From contig NC_079366.1 of the NCBI RefSeq assembly GCF_021018895.1, positions 26,318,270-26,382,269 of the forward strand: a stretch of 64,000 nt of DNA. Direction: 5' to 3'. A program made the translations under genes and the position numbers. Under the pieces are notes generated by a model. The model was not told where the DNA came from, did no database searches, and saw nothing but the letters and a program-made list of their open reading frames with translations. Numbering within the stretch: the stretch's first letter is position 1; every line of letters starts with the position of its first letter. Shown in pieces: positions 22,127-50,039 of this stretch. Origin of the DNA: Seriola aureovittata. Taxonomy: Eukaryota > Chordata > Actinopteri > Carangiformes > Carangidae.

Positions 22127-23800
22127 TGACTCTGATGTTTTCATGATTGGTTTTACTTGTTGTTGACTGTTGAAGTCACAAGCAGACACATATTTAAGTG
22201 TGAGGACAGTGATGGTTTTTCATTGTTTTGGCTCTTTAATCCAGAACATTGGATGGGAATAACAATTGTGAGATTCAAGTGCTGATTTTAAACTTTAAAG
22301 AGTAACTTAACACCGGACTGTTTCCTGTTGCACCTCAAACAAGACAGTGATGTTACAGTGTACTGACAACAAGCCACACTGATCCTGGAGTACACCTGTA
22401 CATCACTGCAGCAAGCTGACAAGTTAAACCACTGGAGGTTATCAAAAACCAAAACTCTCTGCAGCTCTTAAATTTCTCTCTAAAATAGTTCACATCTGTA
22501 TCGAGTGTTGTACTTCAATTCAGGTCTAATGTGCTTGAGCACAGAGCCAAAACAAAGCTGCCCATTTGTCGGACGGATAAGACAAAGTGTAAGAACGCTG
22601 AAGTGAGTGAAGTTTGTGTTAATCTTATTTATAGCGCAACATTGTCTCAAAGATGCTTTGCACACTTCAAATGGACAAAAGCTTATGAAACAACGACATG
22701 AAACCACTGACCTACAGTAGTTTAGACACTGCTTTAAATATGTGTGGACATGTATTATTTTTAGCTGAAGTGTCATCTGACTGAAACAAAAAGCTCAGCT
22801 TTGCCTTTAGTATTTTAACTTTATTTTTAGCTCCGTTTGAATAAAAAAAAAAAATCTCATCAGCAGAAAGATGATGTGCAATAAATGAGAGGATAATTAC
22901 CTTCCTGAGAATGTGACAGGAGTCTGACTGTAGTCCATGATGTAATCAACAGTATGTGCTTTAATGCTGTTTACAGCCCATTCTTGCACTAATTAGTGTT
23001 GCAGCATTGTAAAGGTAGATACAGGTGCCTTATGATTCCTGTTTGTGCGTTTTTGAGCGTTTCTGGGTTTGTTCCTTTCCAAGATTGTAGTACTGCTCTG
23101 CCTGGAGATGGCTTTAACTGTAAAGTTATAATGAAGCAGCCACAAGTCTTCTGTAGACAAACTGTGATGCCTCTGAAGGCAGACGGCAACCAAAAGCTAA
23201 AGCCAGATGCGTTTCACGAGCTGGTTGAGTGAAGTTTTTATGCTCAGTCACTTTCATTCTGCCTAAATTTGACCTTAATGCTGTGGAAATCAGAATTGAT
23301 GGGTCTCTGCACCTTATGCAACTTTGAAGAATCATTTGTTCAAGGAATCGTCAGTGCATGTGTGTTGTGAAGTAAACTAAGCAAAACCCCAAAACATTTT
23401 TTTTTCCGCATGAAAAGACGACGTATATTTTACTGTCATTTGTGTTGATGTAACTGAAATTGTGACACTAACAGTTTGCAGTGTTTTATCATGAAGCATT
23501 GTGTTTTATCTTTTGTGTAATTGCTTAAATGTAGTTATATGAACAACGTGAAAACTACAAGGGTGTCACTTTTTTTTATCTCAGCACACCTCGTTTAAAA
23601 TGACAGTAGAAATCTTCTACAGCAGCAACACGACAATGAAAGGAAATTTGGTGATTAGTGAATTAATGTCTTAAAACTCAATGTAAAGAAATTTTCGTGT
23701 TTGTTTTTTTTGTTATTTTTTTTGTTACAATTGTACAATGTCATGTTTTGAGCCCTGATGTGATCAATAGATTATATTTGAATAAATTTTATTTTGATCT
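22127..23800 (+). other. gaa: gaa 3' untranslated region
   Basis: About 1.65 kb of non-coding sequence runs from the stop at 22124-22126 to a canonical AATAAA at 23781-23786. An earlier AATAAA at 22880-22885 could give a shorter transcript. No coding signal is seen on either strand. Confidence 0.6.
23781..23786 (+). terminator. gaa: polyadenylation signal AATAAA, gaa
   Basis: The hexamer is followed by a T-rich segment and then by intergenic sequence without gene features. Confidence 0.5.
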
Positions 23801-24354
23801 CGCCTGCATTTGGATCATGAACCTGTAGTATTGAAGAGCATGCGCCACTAGAGGACACAGTTTCTCAATGCTGTGATCCTTGTTGGTATCATTTCTCATA
23901 ACAGATGAGTGTGTAATTCCCCTCATGGCAACAAAGGATTTTATGCAAGACTTTGCATATTTGTCAGTTTAAATTGCTGAAAGGCAGAAGATGATGTTGG
24001 GTTCAACCCCATGGTAGAAAATTTGGGGGAGAAATGTGAAAAACAAATGGTGTTTCCTTCCTCTCCAAGTCTGATCAAAGTATCGCTCTAATCAACAACA
24101 GGTCTGTAGTGCTGGAGTTACCAAGTTTGAGGTTAATCTATGGACAGTTTTAATGTAATGTTTCAGTATGGTTGTCTTCTCTTTAGTTGCCAGGTGTTGT
24201 ACAATGAATTACAACCTTTGTGGACTAAGAAACGGCACAATCTGCTGTTAACGTTTATCTTATCTATTTTTCTACAGTTACTCTCGGAGTCATAAAAAAG
24301 GTTGAACTCCTGGTGTGAGTTGGCTCAAACTAAAGCATACAAACAGACATATAC

Positions 24355-24358
<4 letters not shown>

Positions 24359-24419
<61 letters not shown>
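24359..24419. repeat. (TA)n microsatellite
   Basis: A near-pure TA run of about 60 bases that can form cruciforms or hairpins. Confidence 0.9.
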
Positions 24420-24422
<3 letters not shown>

Positions 24423-24848
24423 ATTATGTTTTATTATTTATTAGTTTTTTTTCCTCCTGTTGTCTTCACAGCATCAGGCATTTGAGCTGGTCTTTCTTAT
24501 CACTTCCTCTACTTTCCTCTATGTGAGAAATATAACTTTTATTTATGTTTCCGTCCATGTGTGGCCTCTTACTGACTGTGTTTTTTCTATTTCCTGACCG
24601 GGGTCTTCAAGTCTTTGTGAAGTAGATAGTAAAATCACAGGATGTCTGTCATTAAGATACGCGGGTCGTCTGAGGACGGAGCTGCATTAGTTGGTCTCTT
24701 CAAAATGAACTGAATTAATTGTATGTGCAGCTCTCCAGAGTAACTAACCAGAAAACAAGAAGTAAACTGTGAGAGAAGCAGTGACACAGAGCCAAGACTT
24801 TGACTGGATCTCATGAGTCATGAAACTAAACAAGTATTTGATTGTCTT

Positions 24849-24881
<33 letters not shown>

Positions 24882-25706
24882 AACACATGAAGACACACAC
24901 ACACACACACACATATCAGCCCCTGAAAGTGAAAGCAAACAACATGTCCCATATTCCCCCTGTGATAGCAGGCTTGAATTATCCTCCACTACTGATGAAC
25001 TCATGATAGACATGTTTTTTTGGCTCTGTGCAAACGTTCACAGGCTAACTGTTTCCAGATGGCAGTTTGTGTAGGGCACATATATCATTCAGTGGGAGGG
25101 GGGGGCAGAAAGAGAAAGAACAGCAGGGGTCTGTCAAAAGCATTCTGCTCTACTGACGAGGGCATTTCCTGTCTGGATTTGGGAGGATTAAGTATTTGTA
25201 CGTGGGGGGTGTCAGCATGTGGAGAGAGGGAGGAAGCGCAGGACTTCACAGGACTTTCAGGGAATTTTAGGGAACATTTAGGGAAAAACTAAAACAGATT
25301 TTCATAGGCAAAAAAAAAAAAGATTTACCGTCATGGTTTACACATAACTGAGAAAAAACCCATTATTGCCAGATAGTGTTTCAGTCTGGGCTTCCTGAGG
25401 TTGCCTGTTTTGACATGTTTAGTCATGTTTATGTTGCATATTTCATACAGAAAGCTGCACAAAACAAACACAAAAGTAAGTTATTTTTGTATAATGAAAT
25501 ACCAATTTTGATGTTTTAAAATAAAGTAACCTTCAATCATGTTTTACAAATGGTTATTGTGCAAGACGGTCTAGGGAGCCATAAAAGGGCTAAATGCAGC
25601 TTCTTTGTTCGATTCATGCTTTCCTTTTCTGTCCCGAGGTTTTCTTTAACACTTGAGTTAGTGCTGTGGGACTGACAAAAAGAGCACAGCACGCTACAGC
25701 CCTTTT

Positions 25707-25709
<3 letters not shown>

Positions 25710-25757
<48 letters not shown>
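25710..25757. repeat. (GT)n microsatellite
   Basis: A pure GT run of 48 bases in intergenic DNA. Confidence 0.9.
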
Positions 25758-25761
<4 letters not shown>

Positions 25762-25984
25762 CTCCCAACTTCTCTTCAGGCCACCAGTTTTGTGAAGTTA
25801 AATGATTTTTTTTTGTGAGTTCTGACTTCGATTATGTGTTTCACTGTGTCACAAATTAGCAACTCATGTAATCATACACAGATGATCCTCCGGGCTGTTT
25901 AATAAGTAAAAAGTTTAGATTTGTTTTGCTTGACTCAGCATTCATCAACAAACAAGACTGTCCAGCCATTTTAGTGTCTCTGTC

Positions 25985-26290
25985 TGTAAGGCCGTACTCA
26001 AGCTATCACCGTGCTAACCTGCTGACACGAAGAAGGTGAAATATTTACCCTGTTCACCTTTGCAGTTTAGCTCGTTAGCATGCTAACATATCTGAGGTTG
26101 GTGTGATTGTCATTAGTTTTGCAGACATTTGCCCAAAACCAAAGTATATTGGACTCATATAATTTGACATGATGATGGTACCAGAGGAGATTCACCCTGT
26201 GGAGACCCTGAATGTCTCATCTGAATCCATCCTCTAGTTTTTGAGATACTTCAGACCCACATCACCGTCCGTGAAGCCACGTTAGCATTA
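25985..26290 (-). repeat. dispersed repeat family C (GTTAGCATGCTAAC type), copy 1, reverse orientation
   Basis: The segment contains GTTAGCATGCTAAC, then TTAGTTTTGCAGACATTTG, then a block ending in CATCCTCTAGTTTTTGAGA. I recognise this as a common percomorph repeat. Copies in the opposite orientation lie at 31785-32150 and 63690-63940. Confidence 0.6.
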
Positions 26291-27410
26291 ATGTCACTGC
26301 AGCAGCAATAAAATACATTTTAAGGAATTCTTCCATTTTCATTTACAAATATTGCCACTGAAATGCAGAAAAAAATGTGAATACATGAAAAATGTTTATT
26401 TGGAAGCAGAAACCATTTTCCCTTTGCAATAAAACTGGATCTTTCAACAATCTTTTAAAGTCTTTATTGAGGATTCCTCTTGTTGTTCGGTCGGTGTTTC
26501 ACTCTCTGACCTACAGTATTTGGATTGTACACCTACAGCGATTGGAGCTGGGTTTTTCCCAAAGTTTTGCAGCCCCAACCGGCCCAACATCTACTCTTAT
26601 CAGATTTACTTTTCTTACTTTTACTTTCCTTTTTGCACTTGTCTCTTTTGCTTCAGATAACACTGTGCTTATGCTTATGCTTGTGTTTCTGATGTGCAAA
26701 GACTCCTGATCATTGTCTGCTCCTCCCAGAATCCAGTTTTGGTGTCAAAGTCCAGTACATATCCCCAGCTTACACATTCACACCCATGGTCTGAAGCTTT
26801 AATTCATCATTGATGGTGTAAGTTTTTCCGGCCAGAATGTACAGCTTGCATCTCGCAGACAAGTAACGTCTGATGGTGCCAAAACATGGAAACTTGTAGA
26901 AAGAAGTAGTTTGACCTCATGACATAGAGAGGAAATAATATGGAGTAATATGTGGTTAAATACGTCACTGTTACAATATCTAAGTACAAGTTTATGCAAA
27001 GGATGTCAACATCATGATTAATGAAATCATGTTGAATCAGAAGGTTTCCAGTGAGCGTCTAGAGCTGCTGTGAGAGAACAGAAACAGGCAAAACAAAGAG
27101 CTGAAAGACACTAAAATAGGGCTGAGGTCAGAATGTGCCACTACAAGTGATTACACATGACATTTGATCCATTGTCAATGTAAAATATTGATTAGTGCGA
27201 CTTTGAAGTCACGTGAGTTGTGACGGTTTAAATGCATCACATTGCTGTGGCGCCGCCTTTTGACCAAATACCATGAAATTTTGCTTGATGCTTACATGTT
27301 TACTGAACTCATTCAACATGAATGTAATTTTTATATTAAACACCTACAATAACTGTGAAGACAATTAATTGAAAATGATTGAATATGAAGAAAACAAATG
27401 AAAAACCTTT
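26291..27410. other. intergenic, no gene recognised
   Basis: Short chance reading frames only. A CACGTG E-box lies at 27210-27215 within GTCACGTGAG, one base from the CLEAR consensus. A possible family C scrap lies near 27250-27300. Confidence 0.5.
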
Positions 27411-27414
27411 TCAG

Positions 27415-27755
27415 GGGTTAAAGGAGCAGCGTGAAAGATTTAATATAATATGTGTGGGACTAAAATATCCATAATCATGTTTTAATCAATGTATAATCAT
27501 CTGAAACTAAGAAGCGCAGTGTTTTTGTTAGCTTAGAATGAGTCCTATATATCTATATAGTGAATGGTGCCTGTTCCAAAGAGCCCATCATGTTGTACCA
27601 CCATGTTTCTACAGCAGCCCAAAACCTCTAGAGGGGCCTTTCGTGTAAAACTCTGAAGGCCCTGAAGGCCACGAAGAAAAGAAAGGGTGGGGGGAGGGAT
27701 GTTCTGTTGGTTTCAATCTAGATGCCAGTAAAATCCCACATACTGGCCATTTAAT
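27415..27755. repeat. dispersed MITE-like fragment
   Basis: Blocks such as CTCTAGAGGGGCCTTTCGTGT and CCATGTTTCTACAGCAGCCC match, from memory, a non-autonomous element abundant in percomorph genomes. Terminal repeats are too diverged to define. No coding capacity. Confidence 0.5.
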
Positions 27756-28360
27756 CAAATTTGGTGAATTATTGTATGAATAACCTAATGGTGGCGTTAT
27801 CTATAACCAAACTAATCACTTTGTTTTTTTTGCCCATGGCCGAACTTTCCACCAGACTTCACAGAAATGTGAAGATTATCCTGCAGACAAAAGACGAAAA
27901 CAAACATAACATTGCAGGGAAGAGGGCGCAGCGATGTACACAGGTGTTTGTCAGTAAAACAAAGCACGGCTCCTCTTTGTTTTCAGCCTGTTGCATTTCA
28001 ACAGAGCATGTGTGCAGGTGTCAGGTAACTCTGTGAAAAGACTCCACCCGCCTCCTTCAACACACCCAGCGGACAGGACAGGACAAGCTGACTCACACAA
28101 GCAACAACCACACCCGGTGAACTGGTTTCACAGTTCATTCTCTATTTACTGAAATAGCTACACATTACAACCCTTAAATAAATGTTACATTGTCCTATAG
28201 CAATACAGCAAATACACACATGTAAATATGGCAACGCCTGTGCGAAGGCAACTGTGGACTTTTAGTGAGGAGGTGACTCAGCAGTGTTGAGGACAGTAAG
28301 GTTACGTCCGCCTTGTTTCTGCATGTTTAGTGTTTTTAATGACCTCAGGTAGAGTTTACG

Positions 28361-28997
28361 TTGCATAATTGCACACAAAGCACTGATGAAACACACACAT
28401 GGTAGGTTTTATGTGTGCGCTTTTGTATTGTTTTGTCTGCAACTCCTCATGCTCCCGTCTAAGCTAGGCCTCCCTTGCAAGTCCTCAATGGGAAGCCAAA
28501 GGTATGTTAATATCCAGGTTTTTGACATTTTGGTACATTGTTATCCAGATTTTCGATACTTAACAACATTGTTATCCAGGTTTTTGATACTTTGCAATGT
28601 TGATATCCAGATTTTCGATACTTAACAACATTGTTATCCAGGTTTTTGATACTTTGCAATGTTGATATCCAGGTTTTTGATACTTTGCAATGTTGATATC
28701 CAGGTTTTTGATACTTTGCAACATTGTTATCCAGGTTTTTGATGCTTAACAACATTGATATCAAGGTTTTTGATACTTTGCAACACTGATATCCAGGTTT
28801 TTGATATTTTGGTACATTAACATCCAGGTTTATCCGAGTTCATCCAAGTTTATCCGAGTTAACGTTACACAATTGCACACAAAAATTGCACACAAAGCAC
28901 TGATGAAACACACACATGGTAGGTTTTATGTGTGCGCTTTTGTATTGTTTTGTCTGCAACTCCTCATGCTCTAAGCTAGGCCTCCCTTGCAAGTCAA
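28361..28997. repeat. 31-bp minisatellite between direct repeats
   Basis: About ten 31-base units (core TATCCAGGTTTTTGATACTT) fill roughly 28511-28830. They are bounded by two near-identical direct repeats of about 110 bases at 28369-28482 and 28883-28997. The second repeat lacks a few bases, where the first reads GCTCCCGTCTAAG and the second GCTCTAAG. Confidence 0.85.
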
Positions 28998-29377
28998 AAG
29001 CCAACATAAATAAAATTGATTAAATATTTCTCCTCCAGGATTATAGTCCTGGCAGTTTGGACAACCCTCTGAAACAACAGTGAGATAAAATAAACATGAA
29101 ATATAATTTAGTAGTTAATTATAAGAAATGTTTGAATTCTGGTTTTGGCGGCTGTAGTAAGAAACTGTGTGGTGGTGGCCTCATGACCTCATATCTGTAA
29201 AATCTTGTCTACATGTGGTTTGGTTTACAAACAGTGTGTCAGCCATACATTTAATAACACGCAAAGAGTTAAAAGAAACAGAGGCGGCGGGAACTCCACC
29301 CATGCAACGTCATTATCGACCTTTCACAGGTGTCACATCCAGGTTCTTTCCAGTTCCTCAGAGGAGAGAAGGTGATT

Positions 29378-29378
<1 letters not shown>

Positions 29379-29420
<42 letters not shown>
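29379..29420. repeat. (CA)n microsatellite upstream of micall2
   Basis: A pure CA run about 350 bases upstream of the micall2 start codon. Confidence 0.9.
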
Positions 29421-29422
<2 letters not shown>

Positions 29423-29488
29423 CTGCTCTCTGTCACTTCCCGGATCCAGCGTGTCCAAGCTGCTGTGGAAAGTTTCTGAAGTTTGTAG

Positions 29489-29680
<192 letters not shown>

Positions 29681-29770
29681 GTGGGGGGAGCTCGGTGACT
29701 CTACAGCCGCGCTGCTGCGCTCACCACACGGCCCCAGCAGCAGCTTGTGTGGACGGCTCTGAGCTCCGGG

Positions 29771-44215
<14,445 letters not shown>

Positions 44216-44393
44216 TGCTCCGGAGTTTTCTTCCTTTGATGTCTCTGCTGCTCCTGTTGTAGTCTTAACGTCAGCGTGCTCAGCCTGTGATTCATGGGAT
44301 ACAGTGGATAAATGGACAGTCAGTCCGTCATGTTCAGTGCTTTTGGGAAAAACGCCCTTCCCTCTGTCGACTGCATCACTCAAGATCTGACAT

Positions 44394-44426
<33 letters not shown>

Positions 44427-44530
44427 GATGATGTTGAGGGGTTAATGACTCACCAGCCGTGATGTGATTGGGTTCAGTGCTCCAGTTGTTAGTTTTAATC
44501 CCCCTCTAGTCTTAATCTGTCTACTTAACG

Positions 44531-44531
<1 letters not shown>

Positions 44532-44617
<86 letters not shown>
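44532..44617. repeat. (CA)n microsatellite in the micall2 3' UTR
   Basis: A pure CA run of about 85 bases, which would be transcribed if the 3' UTR extends to 46.1 kb. Confidence 0.9.
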
Positions 44618-44621
<4 letters not shown>

Positions 44622-46080
44622 TCTGTGAATATCTCCTTGCTTGTTCTGCTTATTGAAATGTTGTGCGTTTACAGTAACACTGATGCTAATGGAAGTTAAT
44701 ACGGAACAAGACGCATCACAAAGGTCAGACAGGCGTCTCATGCTGCCTGGTCACGGTTTAGGCCTCGCTACAAGTCGCCGTTGACTCTGTGACTAACTCC
44801 AGGGTCGCGCTCTGACCCTGCTGTTGTCGCACATGTTGAACTGCGTTTCTCTTTTAACCACAAATGTCTTCCTCTGTGTGTTTTTCTGTTCAGGGCAAAC
44901 GCGACACAGACATTTTTCTTGGAAAATATCAAGTTTGTTTAGAGCGCTGCGCTTTGAGAAAGCTCTTTTTAAACCGACTCTATATTATGTAATGATATTT
45001 ACGAGACTAGTGGCGTCCAACCCGGTGGTCGAGATCCTCTCAAGAGGTTGTGTAATGGTTAAACAGGAAATACCTCCTCTCCTCCCGCTCAGCCTTTTTT
45101 TTTTTTTTTTTAATCTCCTCAATTATTATATAATTTTACCTCTTCATGCCTCTAAAAGTTATGAGATAAAAGACTCTGAGAAGGAAAAATCATTCTGTGG
45201 TTGAATTAGTCTGAGGCTGCGGTTTAATGCGACCATGTTGACATGGCTTCGTTTTAAGCGATTACCACTGATCTAGGAACCGTGATACGCGCATAGACGT
45301 CCAGTCTTGACCTTTGGAAACAATAGATATTAGAGACTCTAAGCTCAAAGGTACTTATTAATCTTCCAGAGCTTTCGCCAGTATTTCACAGTCTTCATTC
45401 AGTCTGGGATCCTTCAGAAATGGAGTGAAATGGAAATTAGTTGAAAGCTCTAAATCATTAGTAAGTGCACCTTTGAGCCTTTCTTCATCATATATACATG
45501 TATACACTGATACTTGTGTAAAAAACATTTTTATAAACTCTTCAACATATTACACTTGATAAAGACTTAATACACATTTGATGCTGAAACATAAGAAAGA
45601 TGATGCTTTTTTTTGTTTGGCTGTTTAACTTTGCTCTATAATGGTGTTATACTTGAATGTGTAGGGGAAGTTTTTAGTTTTCAATGTTGGACCGGAGGAA
45701 AACGCAGGAGTCTGTTCTTGCGTCATGTGACACACAGGTTTAACTTCTCTGACTGGATGTTTGTGAGTCTTGGAAATGAGAGAACTTGTCCATATTGGAT
45801 CTGGATTTGTACATGTTTTGCATATTTCTCAGCTGAATTAACCGTTTAATGTTCCTGTGTTGTGATATTATGTGTCATTTTTGCAGAAGCACTGAAGCAT
45901 TTTATTTTTTATTTTTTTGTGTTGTGACCAAACCACTCACTTTTAAGAGAACTAGTTTGGACTATATGAAATGAAATATTGTTTATATGTTAATGTTATT
46001 GACTCTCAGCTGTGTATATTGTATAAAGTTGGTATTCACAATAGTCTGATTATTAAATGGAGAAACTTGCCTGGATTTGA

Positions 46081-46099
46081 AATAAATTGCAGTAATAAA
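46081..46099 (+). terminator. micall2: tandem polyadenylation signals, micall2
   Basis: Two AATAAA hexamers, at 46081-46086 and 46094-46099, are followed by T-rich sequence. They are the first canonical pair after the micall2 stop. Confidence 0.55.
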
Positions 46100-46109
46100 T
46101 GTACGACAT

Positions 46110-48935
46110 CATTAACGGATCATTGTTCTGTTTCTATTCATATTTAATGGAAAATTGTACTGTAACCATATTTTAACCGTACTTAGCCTAAGCAGGATTT
46201 ATAGTTGGTCATTTAAAAGCTGCTCTGGAGAAGGTGCATTTCCTCTGTATAACCACTAGGAGGCAGCATGAGCCTTTCCATGTGACTGGAGCTCTCAGCG
46301 CATGAAACCTTCAGAGCTTTGGTCTTTTACAAATAACAGACTGAAGGCTCGTCCCACACACAACATTAGCTACGTGTGGATTTTTATTTTTTTTTTTCCA
46401 TTTGTATTTTAAAAGAAAACTGAAGTTCTCAGCTTTGTATTTTTCCTCGTCTTCTCACCACAGGACTCAGGTTGAACAAACCTCATCCTCTGTCGCCTCA
46501 AACTTAGTCTTTCATCACTTTTTTTTTCTCCCTTTGACACAATACACATGTTGTCTTTGGTTTGCATTTCTTTATGCTGCATGTCACAAAAAAATGGCCC
46601 TGGTAACCTGTTAATATTAATACCAATAACAATCCTGGAATCTTATTTACAGAAGATCTGTCTTTTGCATTTTTGTCTGACACAGAAACATGTTCATTTC
46701 TACATTACAAATACATCAAACTCTTTACAACCAGATAGAAGCCAATATCCCAATTTCAAAGTATATGACATATACTTTTTTAATTAACAACAAATTAGTA
46801 AGGGGGTGAAACAAAAGTGTCATATTTATTGCCAGAATATAAACGTTATCATGTGTAAGTGGGAAAAGATGGATATTGGCATGAACTGTAAATCCTCTTA
46901 CGTTATTTTTTCCCGATCCTTATATGTGAATATGTTTTGTCATGGGTGAAGCTGGGAGTCCACAGCCTTTCATCTGACTTTCATCACTCTTCATCTTTCA
47001 TCTCACTAATGAAGACATTGTAGTTTGGACCTGTAGCAGAGAACAAAATATACAACTGAAATTTTAATCTTTGAACTGTAAAGACACTGAGAAAATACAG
47101 AAATCTTATATATTTTATTTTGCATTAAATACAAGTTGACAAGGAAGATTTTCAGGTGCGTCCTTTAAGATTTGTGTGAAAGATACAGGCGAGGCGTGAG
47201 TGCACACGCAGAAAAAGACTGTGTGGACAAGCTGTCAGTTCAAACAGCTGCTAATCTACTGCAACACAACCACAGAAACACAGGGTGTGTGAGCGATGAG
47301 GTCAAACACACGCAAACACACGCAAACACAAGAACAGTTTCTGTCTGCGACAGTTAAAATATCCATTTAGAGAAGCGAGGAGGAAAAGAGAGAAATAACA
47401 ATAAAAGAAGAAAAGAAGAGGGAAATTGACTTTTAGCTTCTGGTTGTTGTTTTTTTTTTATTTTTTATATGTTTTAGTGTGAAAATACAAAACTGTGTAA
47501 TCTTTTCCTCTCTAAAGGCAACATCTGTTCCTGTTGTTATGTGTGAAAACCTTTGTTGATTTCCTCCTCAAACCGTGATAAAATGTTCCATCACTGCACC
47601 GCTGTGTGTCTGAATCAGTCGTGTCTCTGCTTAACTTTGGAACATGTTTATCTTTGGGGTGAAAATGTGCCTTTAAGTCAACTTAATAAGGTACATTTAT
47701 AACGCGGGACACTGGGGTTTCAGTGCCGACTGTAAATATACCTTTCAGAGGTGGTTCATTTACATAACACAGTGGGCTCTCTCATATTATTCACACAGAC
47801 TTTTAAACAGTTTAGTGAGTTTTCGCTGAGGCTCGACTCTTGCTCAGACATAATGTGATTCAACCGTTCACAGCTCGTATCTGTTTAATTCATGTTAAAA
47901 TAATATAAACTTGGCATCGGCAAACACTATAATCTGTTGGTTTGTTGTTTCACACACATTTATGTGCTTCTCTTCGTTCTTTTTTAAGATTAAGAGTGAA
48001 GCTGTGAATCCTCTTCACTCCTTTTTAACTTTGTCTTTCCTAACAAGCAGCAGAGATGTGATCAATGGTTATGTTACGGTTATATGGATAAATAAAACAG
48101 GGTTGTGTTTAGCGTGACAACCCACTAATGTGGTATTCAAAACTTTTGTAGTGCAAGTGTGACATAGAGTTGTGACATAAAGTAATGATGATGAGCTTTT
48201 TTCATTACATTATCCCTGTATATTAAACCAGCATTTATACATTTTCTTTGGCTACTTTTGCAGCACAAAACAACATTTGCATATTATCACCTTACAATGT
48301 TGACATGACGTTAGCAAACAGCTGTTTTTCACACATGTAGCTAACATAAACATCTAACAAATATTTGCATTAATTTAGAGCTGTGTTATTAGTGAATCCT
48401 GGTCCAATATTCACCCTCCCTGTAGCTGTGTTTTAGTCTCCACTGACTCTCGAGGGAAATATCTGTCTCTTTAGCTGCTAAATGCTTCGCTATGTTTGCA
48501 TGCTAGTTGCTAACAGGAAGTGCTTTTGGTACTTATTTGCTGCTTGTTGTCACTGGAAACAGATTGGTGAGAGCTGGGAGAGTGAACCAAAACATTAATG
48601 TTGCTGGTTGTGTGACTGGTTATCTAATCAGTTGTTGGCAAATAAATGTTGATTAAAGAAGCTTTGAAATGCAAGAGGAAACATAAAATAATTTGCTGAT
48701 TTTGAACCTAGAAACTATTTTAACAACTTAAACCACCTGCATGTCGAGTAAATTGTGTATTTGTCGTAGCATGTTGTAAACACGACCTCATGAACTTAGC
48801 AACACTAATGTCAAGCTAAAACTGAAATGCTAACAGTTGCCACTTTAGCCATGACGCCCTTTGATTAGGACTGTTGCCTTTACAGTAACAATTACATTAA
48901 ATGCATCATGTGTGATTAGAGAATAGCGGCACGTA
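46110..48935. other. intergenic, no gene recognised
   Basis: No coding exon, RNA gene or complete mobile element is recognised on either strand. The sequence is AT-rich with short T-runs. Confidence 0.5.
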
Positions 48936-48937
48936 AA

Positions 48938-49305
48938 GCTACACTATACAAATATAATGAGGCCAAAAGTTTGTGGACACCCCTGTTCGACTTGCAACTG
49001 TGTGGCAGCTGTGAGCTCCGTAAAGATACTGTCTCCCCAGTTTGCTAAGGAAGAACCTGACCTCAACCGCATTCAACACTTGTGGGCTGAACTGCAACAG
49101 CGACTGTGAGCCAGGCCCTATGGCCCAACATGAGGGCCTGAATCAGCAAATCCTCGCCGCCTGGTTCCAAAATCTTATGGAAAGCCTTCTCAGAGGAGTG
49201 CTGGCAGTTAGCAGAAGATTAATACCCATGGTTTCTGAAGATGTTCAGCTATCACATATGGGTGTCATGTTCAGGTATCCACATACTTATGACCATGAAG
49301 TACTT
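48938..49305 (+). mobile_element. Tc1/mariner-like element relic with terminal repeats
   Basis: The left end GGCCAAAAGTTTGTGGACAC (48961-48980) is matched by a diverged inverse near 49276-49296. Between them lies a decayed transposase C-terminal region. A frame near 49058 reads like DLN-I-HLW-EL, the segment around the final catalytic Glu of Tc1 transposases, and then hits stops. The element is internally deleted and inactive. Confidence 0.7.
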
Positions 49306-49309
49306 GTAT

Positions 49310-50008
49310 TTGTATTTGGGATGCTTTTATTTTAAGCCATTTTAGATTTTGCTAGAAGCTGTTAATTGGTTCATAGAGACACTGCAAAAATATCTGATAG
49401 ATAGATGCCTTAACAGTGGCCTCACAAAAGTGTGACTTCCTCATCTGAAGTTCATACAAACCTGTTAGAGGTCATAAAACGAACCACATGTGGAAGTTTA
49501 CAGTGCTGTGATTTCATTTTGTGCAGAAAGCTGCTTTATTGAAAAAAAAATATATTCCACGTCGAGATATTTAGACTTTGCTTGGATTAAAATCTTTGTA
49601 TTCACACACAGCAGCACAATATGTTGTGCTTAAGAAAAACAGTGACGATAAGGTGTAAAAGCGATGACAGATTTAAGAGTGAAGACAGATTTGAAAGAGG
49701 AAGGAGGGGGTTGATGCGTGTGGAATCCATAGCAAAGTGATTTTTGGTGTCGGTATGATGCATGCCTGCACGGTGGAACAAAATGGTTGCGACTGAGCCG
49801 CTGCTTTCTGATTTGTTTTTGTTATTTTTTTGTGTCTGAGCCTCCATCACTGTGTTTTGACAAGGAGCGCTGTTTGAGTATAAGTGTGTCTTTGTGACGA
49901 CAGCGCTGGAAAAGCGATCACAGCCCTGGGACCCCCCTCAAGAACCTCTGGATGTTGCCCGTGGAAACCCTTTGCATGTGGTCTCTACTTGCACAAACAC
50001 ACCCAGTG

Positions 50009-50039
<31 letters not shown>

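Larger units (their letters stand above)
23801..25980. other. intergenic, microsatellites only
   Basis: No gene is seen. The stretch holds a (TA)n run at about 24359-24419, interrupted CA runs at 24849-24913, a G-run at 25096-25106 and a (GT)n run at 25710-25757. Confidence 0.6.
44216..46105 (+). other. micall2: micall2 3' untranslated region
   Basis: Non-coding sequence of about 1.9 kb runs from the stop at 44213-44215 to AATAAA signals at 46081-46086 and 46094-46099. It contains CA runs at 44396-44426 and 44532-44617 and a T-run at about 45096-45112. Confidence 0.55.
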
